From Streptomyces sp. NBC_01353 (lineage in GTDB: Bacteria > Actinomycetota > Actinomycetes > Streptomycetales > Streptomycetaceae): 64,000 nt of DNA. The position numbers and the translations under genes were made by a program. Positions 43,201 to 50,878 of this stretch are shown piece by piece (position 1 is the stretch's first letter; every line of letters starts with the position of its first letter). The notes under the pieces were generated by a model, which saw only the letters and a list, made by a program, of their open reading frames with translations, was not told the DNA's origin and ran no database searches. Location of the stretch: NCBI RefSeq assembly GCF_036237275.1, contig NZ_CP108352.1, positions 5,890,001 through 5,954,000 on the forward strand, given 5' to 3'.

Positions 43201-43640
43201 GGGAGGTCCTCGACTGGCACCGGCTGGTCGGGCTCGACGGAGCCAACGCGCTGATCCTCGCCGAGCTGGGCTTCGCGGCGGAGCTGCGGGGCGACGCGGA
43301 GGGGGCGCTCGCGCTGCACGAGGAGGGGTACGCGACGGCGTTGACGACCGGGGATCCTCGGGCGGTGGCGCTCGCGCTGGAGGGTTTGGCCGGCGCCCAC
43401 GCCCTGGTCGGGCGGGGTGACGGAGCGGCTTTGCTGCTGGGCGCGGCGGGGGCGTTGCGGGCGTCGACGGGAGCGCCGTTGCCCGCGGCCGAGCGGGGGG
43501 ATGTGGAGCGGGTGGAGGCGGTCGTGCGCGCCGCGCTGGGGGACGGGGGCTTCCTGGCAGCCCAGGCCCGGGGCGAGGGGCTCGGGGCGGAGGCGGCCGT
43601 GGGGGAGGCTCGCGGGGTCTCGGGGGCTCCGGTCCCGTAA
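40236..43640 (+). CDS. Large SARP regulator of AfsR type (SARP-BTAD / NB-ARC / TPR)
   Basis: 1134 aa. Residues 1-90 are the OmpR-like SARP DNA-binding domain (MRFGVLGETAVW, VRALLASLLVD, LQAKVSQLRRVLEE), ~95-240 the bacterial transcriptional activation domain, then a Ser/Gly linker. NB-ARC ATPase: P-loop LTGPGGVGKTRLA near residue 353, Walker B MLLVLDNCEHVID, and GxP-like VPLALELAATRVRALG. The C-terminal ~450 residues are TPR-like helical repeats. STAND activators of this build couple a signal to transcription through ATP-driven assembly. It diverges from the SDR/quinone-reductase/MFS operon, a plausible target besides its own promoter. Confidence 0.92.
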   Translation: MRFGVLGETAVWTEDGRPVRVPELKVRALLASLLVDTGRPVATHRLVDDLWGEEPPGNPLRALQAKVSQLRRVLEEAEPGGRDLLVSRAPGYQLTLAEGALDTERFAALAARARAVSDPVRRVALFAEALEVWRGPAFADFADEPFTRAAVNRLEEEWLVVHEDAAEARLAAGEHALLVGELAELVERHPLRERLRAVQLRALYRSGRQSEALAGYEELRVRLAEDLGLDPSPELVELQRAMLRQDPALDAVRGEASVAGGGAGGGRRPVEGAASTRNGDVRDPASLSPSGSVPSGDESSGAGVEVPAQGPGAVRGEARGNLPVAISGLVGREEAVEEIRELLAGRRLVTLTGPGGVGKTRLAVEAAGQAWELFPDGAWLVELAGAHGELAEVVAAAMELRDDGAWGIRPEAGRTPGGAERLAAVLRGKRMLLVLDNCEHVIDEAAALTELLLRTVPDLVVLTTSQEPLALAGETLWSVPPLDLAGAVELFVARAAASAPGFVPDASQRAAVEGICRRLDGVPLALELAATRVRALGVHRLLERLDDRFRLLSAGQRGAPARQQTLRAVIDWSWELLPEPERLVLRRLAVHAEGCTLDAAEQVCGGGEVAPDDVLDLLARLVDRSLVVVVDGKDGPRYRLLESVAAYCLERMADAGETEDVRGRHLTYYTSLAEAAEPELRGYAQREWMTRLDAESPNLRAALDRAVQRGDAEHALRLVDALAWYWVLRGRLGEAVRSTATALDTVDSPDLASGPDALARVRARVAVWRTGLTVMSGDGTDRRRRIASALASVDAAYGAGPAALAWARWFLAHALCGTGSQSEGEELTNAALDGFAEAGESWGEAAALGDRSVQRLLRGDLAGAEDDAARSAALFAAVGDACGGLWSVYPLATVAEIRGEYERAAGLKRAALDTAQSFGLTTEVPDLLSGLGRTALLMGDLAQARAYHQAGREKAVEVGFRAGEINAVLGLGLGARREGLLEEAEGHLREVLDWHRLVGLDGANALILAELGFAAELRGDAEGALALHEEGYATALTTGDPRAVALALEGLAGAHALVGRGDGAALLLGAAGALRASTGAPLPAAERGDVERVEAVVRAALGDGGFLAAQARGEGLGAEAAVGEARGVSGAPVP

Positions 43641-43665
43641 GGGCGCCGCCCTGCGGGTCGTGCAC

Positions 43666-43702
43666 CATCCCCCCAGACTCCGTCCGGGGGGATCCCCAGC
43701 CC
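43666..43702. repeat. Small GC-rich palindromic element in the SARP/GNAT intergenic region
   Basis: ATCCCCCC / GGGGGGAT arms around AGACTCCGTCC, followed by CCCAG and CCCTACGGG. Similar in composition to the element inside dnaG (23590-23628). It may also terminate the SARP transcript. Confidence 0.5.
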
Positions 43703-43789
43703 TACGGGACGATGGCCCACGACGGTGGGGCGGGTGGCGCGCGTGGGCAGCCGGGGAAAACTGTAAGGACTCCACCCCGCCCCCGTCCC

Positions 43790-43795
43790 TATACT
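43790..43795 (+). promoter_or_regulatory. -10 box TATACT of a leaderless promoter for the GNAT gene
   Basis: TATACT lies exactly six bases before the ATG at 43802, so transcription should start at or next to the start codon. No convincing -35 hexamer at 17-18 bp. Confidence 0.6.
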
Positions 43796-43801
43796 CAACC
43801 C

Positions 43802-44248
43802 ATGTCCTCCCTCAGCCTCCGGCGGGCCACCGCCGACGACTCGCGTCGTCTCACGCAGCTCGTCCGGAAATCCCGGGCCTATCGCGGTGACTACGCCGCG
43901 ATGGTCGACGGCTATGTCGTCGGAGGGAGCTACATCGAGCACCACCCCGTCTTCGTCGCCGTCGACGAACGGGATCGCGTGCTCGGGTTCTACGCGCTGC
44001 TCCTGGACGAGGCCGAGCTCGATCTCGCCTTCGTCGCCGACGAGGCGCAGGGGCGTGGCGTCGGGCGGCTGCTGATGGAGCACATGATCGGCCAGGCCCG
44101 CGCCGCCGGGCTCAGCTCCATACGGGTCGTCGCGCATCCGCCCGCCGAGGAGTTCTACCTGCGGACGGGCGCCCGCCGCACCGGCACCGTCGAGCCCACC
44201 GGCCACATCCACTGGGCCAGGCCCGAGCTCCGGTACGACGTCGCGTGA
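43802..44248 (+). CDS. GNAT-family N-acetyltransferase
   Basis: 148 aa from ATG 43802 (leaderless promoter). LSLRRATADDSRRLTQLV starts the fold; FVAVDERDRVLGFYALLLDEAELDLAFVADEAQGRGVGRLLMEHMI contains the acetyl-CoA loop QGRGVG; and PAEEFYLRTGARRTGTVEPTG completes it. Acetylates an amine of unknown identity. The following MFS gene overlaps its stop by 4 bp (GTGA), so the two are co-translated. Confidence 0.9.
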   Translation: MSSLSLRRATADDSRRLTQLVRKSRAYRGDYAAMVDGYVVGGSYIEHHPVFVAVDERDRVLGFYALLLDEAELDLAFVADEAQGRGVGRLLMEHMIGQARAAGLSSIRVVAHPPAEEFYLRTGARRTGTVEPTGHIHWARPELRYDVA

Positions 44249-45504
44249 GCGCCACCGAAGAGGCCGAGCAGGCCGACCGCCGCCGGGTCTTCGCCGACCT
44301 CACCCCGCTCCGTACCTCCACGCACTACCGCCGCCTCTGGTTCGGCAACACCGTCTCCTGGGTCGGTCAGGGCATGACCGCGCTCGCGGTCTCGCTCCAG
44401 GTGTACGAGATCACCCGCTCGCCGTTCTCCGTCGGGCTCGTCGGACTGTTCTCGCTCGTCCCGCTGATCGTCTTCGGTCTGTACGGCGGCGCCATCGCCG
44501 ACACCGTCGACCGCCGCAAGCTCGGGCTCGCCAGCGCCACCGGCTCCGCCGTGCTGTCCGCCGTCCTCGCCACGGCCGCGTTCGCCGGCTTCCACCACGT
44601 CTGGTTCCTGTACGCGATCGTGGCCCTGCAGTCCGTCTGCGGCGCGCTCAACTCGCCGGCCCGGAGCTCGATGATCCCGCGCCTGCTGCCGCCCGAGCAG
44701 TTGCGCGCCGCGAACGCGCTCAACTCGATGACGACGACCTTCGGCACGCTCGTCGGCCCGAGCCTCGGCGGTCTCATCGTCGGCTTCGGCGGCTTCCAGA
44801 CCGCGTACCTCATCGACGCCATCGCCTTCTCCGCCGCCCTCTACGCGATGTGGCGGCTGCCCTCCATGCTCCCCGAACGGACCGGCGCCAAGAGGGCCTC
44901 CGTCCTCGACGGGCTGCGCTTTCTCGCCACCCGGCCCAATCTGCGCATGACGTTCTTCTCGGACTTCTGCGCGATGATCCTCGCCCACCCCCGTGCGCTG
45001 TTCCCCGTCGTCGCCGTCCTCTGGTACGACGGCGACGCGACCACCACCGGGCTCCTCGCCGCCGCCCCCGCCGCCGGAGCGCTCCTCGGCGGAGTCCTCA
45101 GCGGCTGGCAGGGGCGCATCCGCCACCACGGACAGGCGATCCTGCTCGCCGTCGCCTGCTGGGGCACCGCGATCGCCGTCTTCGGGCTCACCCGCAACCT
45201 GTGGCTCGGGCTGCTCCTGCTCGCCCTCGCCGGTTACTCCGACACCGTCTCCATGATCTTCCGGAACACGATGATGCAGGTCGCGGCCCCGGACGAGATG
45301 CGCGGCCGGCTCCAGGGCGTCTTCATCGTGGTCGTCGCCGGCGGGCCGCGGCTCGGCGACTTCCTCGCCGGCTCGGTCGCCGATCTGACCTCCCCGGCCG
45401 TCGCCATCACCGGTGGCGGTATCGCCTGTGTGCTCGCGATTGGCGTACTTGCCCTGTACGGGCGGGGTTTTCGCCGATACGACGCGCTCAACCCCACGGC
45501 CTGA
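44245..45504 (+). CDS. MFS transporter of the EntS/MFS_3 exporter type
   Basis: 419 aa, GTG start inside the GNAT stop. Twelve hydrophobic segments. The N-terminus TPLRTSTHYRRLWFGNTVSWVGQGMTALAVSLQVYEITRSPFSVGLVGL and the block YGGAIADTVDRRKLGLAS (motif A variant DxxDRRK) are typical of the MFS_3 group that includes the enterobactin exporter EntS. FRNTMMQVAAPDEMRGRLQGVF also matches. Likely drug or small-molecule efflux. Coupled acetylation and export is possible but not demonstrated. Confidence 0.88.
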   Translation: MSATEEAEQADRRRVFADLTPLRTSTHYRRLWFGNTVSWVGQGMTALAVSLQVYEITRSPFSVGLVGLFSLVPLIVFGLYGGAIADTVDRRKLGLASATGSAVLSAVLATAAFAGFHHVWFLYAIVALQSVCGALNSPARSSMIPRLLPPEQLRAANALNSMTTTFGTLVGPSLGGLIVGFGGFQTAYLIDAIAFSAALYAMWRLPSMLPERTGAKRASVLDGLRFLATRPNLRMTFFSDFCAMILAHPRALFPVVAVLWYDGDATTTGLLAAAPAAGALLGGVLSGWQGRIRHHGQAILLAVACWGTAIAVFGLTRNLWLGLLLLALAGYSDTVSMIFRNTMMQVAAPDEMRGRLQGVFIVVVAGGPRLGDFLAGSVADLTSPAVAITGGGIACVLAIGVLALYGRGFRRYDALNPTA

Positions 45505-45628
45505 ACTGGCGGTTGGCCGCCACGGCGCATAGCCGCCAGGCCGTTCTGTACTCAACCACCGCCGTGCGGACCAGACTCCTCGCGACGCCCGGAACCACCC
45601 CTTCCCCCGGGTGTCGAGGAGTGCGTCG

Positions 45629-48600
45629 ATGATCAGACCTTCCGCAGGAGGAAGGGCCGGGCTGCTCGCCGCCGGCATCTCCCTGGTGCTGCTCACGGCA
45701 GGGCAGACCGCCGCTGCCGGGGGAACCACCGCCCCCGCCGTACCCGACACCTTCAAGGGCGCCGCGGACCGGAGCGCCACCGTCACGCTCATCACCGGTG
45801 ACAGGGTCACCGTCACCGACCTCGGTGGCGGCAAGAAGACCGTCACCGTCGACCGGGCCAAGGGCGCCACCGGCGCCGTACGCAGCGAGATCTCCGACGG
45901 CCGGGTCACGGTCGTCCCCGACGAGGCCCGCAGCTACCTGGACTCCGGCGTCCTCGACCGTCGGCTCTTCGACGTCAGCGGCCTGATCGAGCAGGGCATC
46001 ACCGATGAACTGCCGCTGATCGTCTCGTACGGCAAGGGCACCCGCGCCGCCGCACCGCGCGGCACCGAGACCGTCCGCGCCCTGCCGAGCATCGGCGGCG
46101 CCGCGGTGGAGGCGACCGACCCGGCCGAGTTCTGGCGGTCGTTCACCTCGCCCACCACCCGCTCCGCGGGCGGCAAGGTGTGGCTGGACGGCAAGGTCGA
46201 GGCCGCCATGGCCGAGTCCAACGCCCAGATAGGCACCCCGAAGGCGTGGGAGGCCGGGCTCACCGGCAAGGGCGTGAAGGTCGCCGTCCTCGACACCGGC
46301 GCCGACCTCGGCCACCCCGACCTCAAGGACCGGGTGAGCGAGTCCAAGTCCTTCATCGCGGGCCAGGAGGTCGCCGACCGCAACGGCCACGGCACACATG
46401 TCTCGTCGACCGTCGGCGGCAGCGGCGCCGGTTCGGCGGGCCAGGAGAAGGGCGTCGCCCCCGGGGCGACCCTCGCCGTCGGCAAGGTCCTCAGCGACGC
46501 GGGATCCGGCAGCGAGTCCGAGATCATCGCCGGCATGGAGTGGGCCGCCAAGGACATCGACGCGAAGATCGTCTCGATGAGCCTGGGTTCGAGCGAACCG
46601 AGCGACGGCACCGACCCGATGGCGCAGGCGGTCAACACCCTGAGCGCCGAGACCGGCGCGCTCTTCGTCATCGCCGCCGGCAACAGCGGCGCCCCCGGCT
46701 CCATCGGCTCGCCCGGCGCCGCCGACTCCGCGCTGACCATCGGCGCCGTCGACTCCGCCGACGAGCCGGCGTACTTCACCAGCCAGGGACCCCGCTTCGG
46801 CGACCAGGCCCTCAAGCCCGACCTCTCCGCGCCCGGCGTGGACATCCTCGCCGCCCGCTCCCAGCTGGTGACCGGCACCGGGCTCTACACGACGATGAGT
46901 GGTACGTCGATGGCGACCCCGCACGTCGCCGGTGTCGCCGCGCTGCTCGCCGAGAAGCACCCCGACTGGACCGGCGCACAGCTCAAGAACGCCCTGATGT
47001 CCTCGTCGAAGACGCTCACCGACTCCGCCTACGCGCTCGGCGCCGGCCGGGTCGACGTGGCTGCCGCGATCTCGGCGAACGTGACCGCCACCGGCTCCGC
47101 CGACCTCGGCTTCTTCGCCTGGCCGTACGAGGAGAACAAGCCGGTCACGCAGACCGTCACGTACACCAACCACTCCGACGCCGCCGTGGAGTTGAACCTC
47201 GCCGTCGAGGGGATGCCCGCGGGCGTCGCGACCCTCGCCGACACCACGCTCACCGTCCCGGCCCACGGCACCGCCCGGACCACGGTCACCGGCGACGGCA
47301 CGAAGGCCCCGGTCGGCAACGCCTCCGGCCGGATCGTCGCCTCGGCCGCCGGCGCCCCCGTCGCGCACACCGCGCTCGGCCTGGTGAAGGAGGAGGAGCG
47401 CTACAACCTCACGATCCACGTCAAGGACCGTGACGGCGCCCCGACCGCGGCCGGCCTCGGCGTCAAGCTGCTTGCCGAGGGTCGGCACGACCCGTTCCCG
47501 GCGACCGTCGGCGAGTCCGGCACGCTCGAACTGCGCCTGAAGCCCGGCACGTACACCGTCTCGTCCTTCCTCGACGTGCGTGGCTCCAAGGGCAAGGACT
47601 CGCTCGGGCTCGGCTTCCTCACCGACCCGGAGATCGTCCTCGACCGCGACCGCGAGATCACCCTCGACGGGCGGCAGCTGAAGGAGATCCGCGCCGAGGT
47701 CGAGAAGCGGACCGAGACCCGCCAGCTCCTCATGGAGTTCGACCGGGACGCGAACGGCGCCTCCTACGGCGGTGCCGTCCAGCTTCCGGCCACGTACGAC
47801 TCGGTCTTCGCCGCGCCCACCCGCAAGCCCGCCACCGGCACCTTCGAGTACCGGACCGTCTGGCGCCTGGGCAAGCCGCTCCTGGAGGCGAGCGCCGGTG
47901 GCGTCCGGCTCTCCGGGGCCACCATCCAGCCGGGCACGACGCTGCCCGAGGGCACGTCCCGGCTCGGTCTCGTCGACGTCGGCACCGGCACGGCCGCCGA
48001 GTACGCCGGCAAGAACGTGAAGGGCCAGGCCGTCCTGGTCCGCGCCGGCGCGCTGACGCCCGTCCAGGTCGCGCAGATCGCCCAGGAAGCGGGCGCCGCC
48101 TTCCTGTTCGTCACGGACGACGCTCCCGGCCGGCTGAACACCTGGTTCGGCACGGAGGCGTACGAGGACCGGCCGCTGGGCGTCGCGACCGTCAACGCGG
48201 CCGACGGAGCCCGGCTCGCCGACACCGCCGCGCGGAAGAAGACGGTCGACCTGACCGGCACGCGCTACACCCCGTTCGTCTACGACCTCTCCGAGGGACA
48301 CCCGGGCGCGATCCCGTCCGACCTGGTCTTCCGGCCCGACGAGGACGAACTGGCCACCGTGCGCTCCACGTTCCACATGCCCACCGCGCGCAAGGAGACC
48401 GGCGGCGAGTTCCGTTACTCGATCACCGACACCTTCCCGATCGGCTTCGGCTTCAAGGAGTACATCGGCTTCCCGACCGAGCGCACCGAGTACGTCTCCA
48501 CCGGACGCGGTCAGGGCTGGCACGAGTCGGTCGACCTCGAGGACTCCCTCGAGCAGCGCGGCGGGATCACCTCCTACCGGGCGGACAGCACGACGCACCG

Positions 48601-49297
48601 CGAGTGGTTCAAGCCGGTCTGGCACGCGTTCCTCGGCACCGGGCTCGGCTGGGGCCAGGAGCGCGCAGGGAACAACCTCCAGTTCAACACCCCCGGCTGG
48701 GGCGACGCCGGCCCCGACCACACCGGCTTCGGCAACGTGTGGAACGACGACTCGATGACCCAGTTCACCGAGGTGTACGTGAACGGGACCCGGGTCGACC
48801 GCAAGATGAGCTCCGGCGCCTACGCCCGGAACGCCCCGGCGGAGGAGGCCGAGTTCAAGGTCGTCACCGACACCACGCTGGACCCGGCGCGCTGGCGTCT
48901 TTCGACCAAGGGCCACGCGGAGTGGACCTTCCGCTCCAAGGAGACCCCCTCCGACCGGTACACCTTCCTCCCGCTGATCAACCTCGGCTTCGACGTCGAC
49001 ACCGACCTCAAGGGCGATGTGCGCGGCGGAAGCCGAGTGCCGGTCGGGATCTCGGCGGAGTACGTGAAGGGCGCGCCCGACACCGGAACGATCGGAGGCG
49101 GCGCGCTGGAGGTCTCGTACGACGACGGCAAGACCTGGCAGAAGGTCGCTCTCAAGAAGTCGTGGCACGGAACGTCCTGGACGGGTGAGCTGCGGGTGCC
49201 GGACGCCGCGCAGTACATCTCCTTCCGGGCGGGTGCGACCGACGACCGCGGTGGCGCGGTAAAGCAGGAGATCATCCGGGCGGTCGGGGTGAAGTAA
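45629..49297 (+). CDS. Large secreted S8 serine peptidase (subtilase)
   Basis: 1222 aa from ATG 45629, preceded by GAGGAG; the GTG at 45611 is six codons earlier and less well placed. Signal peptide AGLLAAGISLVLLTAGQTAAAGG. A propeptide-like region reaches ~200, then the catalytic triad Asp222 (VAVLDTGADLGHPDL), His254 (NGHGTHVS) and Ser427 (SGTSMATPHVAG). The C-terminal ~700 residues are beta-rich domains, probably a PA-like insert (QAVLVRAGALTPVQVAQIAQEAGAAFLFVTDD) and other modules. An exported protease of the long Streptomyces type; substrate unknown. Confidence 0.93.
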   Translation: MIRPSAGGRAGLLAAGISLVLLTAGQTAAAGGTTAPAVPDTFKGAADRSATVTLITGDRVTVTDLGGGKKTVTVDRAKGATGAVRSEISDGRVTVVPDEARSYLDSGVLDRRLFDVSGLIEQGITDELPLIVSYGKGTRAAAPRGTETVRALPSIGGAAVEATDPAEFWRSFTSPTTRSAGGKVWLDGKVEAAMAESNAQIGTPKAWEAGLTGKGVKVAVLDTGADLGHPDLKDRVSESKSFIAGQEVADRNGHGTHVSSTVGGSGAGSAGQEKGVAPGATLAVGKVLSDAGSGSESEIIAGMEWAAKDIDAKIVSMSLGSSEPSDGTDPMAQAVNTLSAETGALFVIAAGNSGAPGSIGSPGAADSALTIGAVDSADEPAYFTSQGPRFGDQALKPDLSAPGVDILAARSQLVTGTGLYTTMSGTSMATPHVAGVAALLAEKHPDWTGAQLKNALMSSSKTLTDSAYALGAGRVDVAAAISANVTATGSADLGFFAWPYEENKPVTQTVTYTNHSDAAVELNLAVEGMPAGVATLADTTLTVPAHGTARTTVTGDGTKAPVGNASGRIVASAAGAPVAHTALGLVKEEERYNLTIHVKDRDGAPTAAGLGVKLLAEGRHDPFPATVGESGTLELRLKPGTYTVSSFLDVRGSKGKDSLGLGFLTDPEIVLDRDREITLDGRQLKEIRAEVEKRTETRQLLMEFDRDANGASYGGAVQLPATYDSVFAAPTRKPATGTFEYRTVWRLGKPLLEASAGGVRLSGATIQPGTTLPEGTSRLGLVDVGTGTAAEYAGKNVKGQAVLVRAGALTPVQVAQIAQEAGAAFLFVTDDAPGRLNTWFGTEAYEDRPLGVATVNAADGARLADTAARKKTVDLTGTRYTPFVYDLSEGHPGAIPSDLVFRPDEDELATVRSTFHMPTARKETGGEFRYSITDTFPIGFGFKEYIGFPTERTEYVSTGRGQGWHESVDLEDSLEQRGGITSYRADSTTHREWFKPVWHAFLGTGLGWGQERAGNNLQFNTPGWGDAGPDHTGFGNVWNDDSMTQFTEVYVNGTRVDRKMSSGAYARNAPAEEAEFKVVTDTTLDPARWRLSTKGHAEWTFRSKETPSDRYTFLPLINLGFDVDTDLKGDVRGGSRVPVGISAEYVKGAPDTGTIGGGALEVSYDDGKTWQKVALKKSWHGTSWTGELRVPDAAQYISFRAGATDDRGGAVKQEIIRAVGVK

Positions 49298-49320
49298 CCC
49301 CAGGAGCCCTGGAGATGGGG

Positions 49321-49355
49321 GAGTCCCGGCACGGCGTGGAGCCGTGCCGGGACTC
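49321..49355. terminator. Bidirectional terminator between the subtilase and carboxyltransferase genes
   Basis: Perfect 15-bp inverted repeat GAGTCCCGGCACGGC (49321-49335) / GCCGTGCCGGGACTC (49341-49355) with loop GTGGA and a short TCTTC tail, between convergent genes. Confidence 0.85.
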
Positions 49356-49369
49356 TCTTCGTCCGGCTG

Positions 49370-50878
49370 TCACTCGGCGCGCGTCACGATCCCGCGCACG
49401 ACGCCCAGTTCCACCAGGTCCTGGGGTCGCAGCCGGAGCTGGTCGGCGGTGACCGGGGCCTGGTCGGGCTCCCTCTTCAGGATCGCCGAGGCGAGCTCGG
49501 GAGCGATGACCGAGAAGTAACTGTCCGGCGTGGCCCAGGTGTTGCCCGGCGCGGCCAGCGCCAGGGCCCCGCCCGAGCCGCCCTCGCCGACCAGGAGCGA
49601 GGTCACCGGGACCCGTGCCTCGGCGACCGCGGTGAACGCGTCCGCGATCGCCGGACCCGCCCCGGCCCGTTCGGCCTCGGCGTCGTTGGCGGCGCCGGGC
49701 GTGTCGATCAGGGTGAGCACGGGGATCCCGAGCCGGTCCGCGAGCCGGATCAGCCGGGCGGCGGTCCGGAAGCCCGCGGGGCGCGTCGCCGTCCCGTCCT
49801 GCGCGGCGTACGCGACCGTCCGCCCTTCATGGAGCCCGAAACCGCACTCCACCCCGGGGTCGACCCCGCCCGCCCGGTCGCCGCGGACGGCCGCCCGGGC
49901 GGTGAAGTAGGCGTCCAGATAAGCCCCGGCGCGGGGGCGCTCGGCGGACCGGGCCCGTACGACGGCCTCCCAGCCGGTGCCGGGCGGACCGGCCTCGGTG
50001 AGCGCGCGGGGCGGGGGAGCGGGGGCTGGAGCCTCCGGGGACGGGGGCGGGGGCGTGCCACCGGGCGTGGCCCCGGACCCGTTGCCGGCCTCGCCCCGGG
50101 ACGTACCGCCGGAAGGGCCGTCGGACGGGTCGCCGGGCGTGGCCCCGGACGGAGCCCCGGACCGGTCACCGGGCTCGTTCCCGGACTCGTCGCGGGGCTC
50201 GCCGCCCGTCAGCAGCCGCAGCCACAGGGAGAGCGTCGCCCGCAGGTCCTCCGGTTCGACGATCCCGTCCACATGCCCGTGCTCCCACTGGCTCTCCGCC
50301 GTGTACGCGGCAGGGTCGGCGTCCTGCGGACGGACCCGCGAGCCGGCGAACGCCACCTGGGCGGATGGGAGGGCGAGCACGACGTCCGCGCCCGCCCCGA
50401 CCGTGGCCCAGCCGCCGCCGGTGGACGGGTCGCGCAGGACCGTGACATGGGGGACGCCGGCGCCCCGCAGCCGTACGGTCGCCTCCGCCACGCGCTGGAG
50501 CTGGGCGAGGGCGATCATGCCCTCCTGCATCCGGCTGCCGCCCGTCGCCACGAGCGACACCAGCGGGACCCGGTCCGCGAGCGCGGTGCGGTACGCGGCG
50601 ACGAGCCGGTCCCCGGCCGCCTGCCCGAGCGAGCCGCCGAGGAAGCCGAACTCGAAGGCGACCAGGACCACCCGGCGACCGTCGATCGTCGCCCTGCCGT
50701 GCAGGACGGACTCCTCCTCGCCGGTCTTCCCGGCGGCACGCGCGCGTGAGGCGTCGTAACCGGCCCAGCCGATCGGACCGTCCGGGAGCGGCGGCGCGAG
50801 GGCGGCCTGGGGCCGCAGCGGGGTGAAGCCGTCGGTGACCAGCGCGATCACCTCACGGGCCGTGAGGCGCTCAGCCAT
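49370..50878 (-). CDS. Fused carboxyltransferase (acetyl/propionyl-CoA carboxylase beta+alpha-like)
   Basis: 502 aa. Two crotonase-fold carboxyltransferase halves: residues ~35-220 (VLVAFEFGFLGGSLGQAAGDRLVAAY, VATGGSRMQEGMIALAQL, STGGGWATVGAGADVVLALPSAQVAFAGSRV) and ~300-500 (TLIDTPGAANDAEAERAGAGPAIADAF, VGEGGSGGALALAAPGNTW). They are joined by a ~75-residue Gly/Pro/Ser/Asp linker built from imperfect repeats. No biotin domain. The gene overlaps the end of matB by 8 bp, so it very likely works in malonyl-CoA metabolism. Confidence 0.85.
   Translation of the reverse strand: MAERLTAREVIALVTDGFTPLRPQAALAPPLPDGPIGWAGYDASRARAAGKTGEEESVLHGRATIDGRRVVLVAFEFGFLGGSLGQAAGDRLVAAYRTALADRVPLVSLVATGGSRMQEGMIALAQLQRVAEATVRLRGAGVPHVTVLRDPSTGGGWATVGAGADVVLALPSAQVAFAGSRVRPQDADPAAYTAESQWEHGHVDGIVEPEDLRATLSLWLRLLTGGEPRDESGNEPGDRSGAPSGATPGDPSDGPSGGTSRGEAGNGSGATPGGTPPPPSPEAPAPAPPPRALTEAGPPGTGWEAVVRARSAERPRAGAYLDAYFTARAAVRGDRAGGVDPGVECGFGLHEGRTVAYAAQDGTATRPAGFRTAARLIRLADRLGIPVLTLIDTPGAANDAEAERAGAGPAIADAFTAVAEARVPVTSLLVGEGGSGGALALAAPGNTWATPDSYFSVIAPELASAILKREPDQAPVTADQLRLRPQDLVELGVVRGIVTRAE

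Noticed and set aside
39360..43775. A 1471-codon open frame on the minus strand
   Set aside because: Only the last 252 codons (the SDR) are a gene; the rest is antisense to the SARP regulator and has the Arg/Pro/His-rich composition of a high-GC shadow frame.
45488..49168. A 1226-codon minus-strand frame
   Set aside because: Exact antisense shadow of the subtilase, which has a full catalytic triad and signal peptide.
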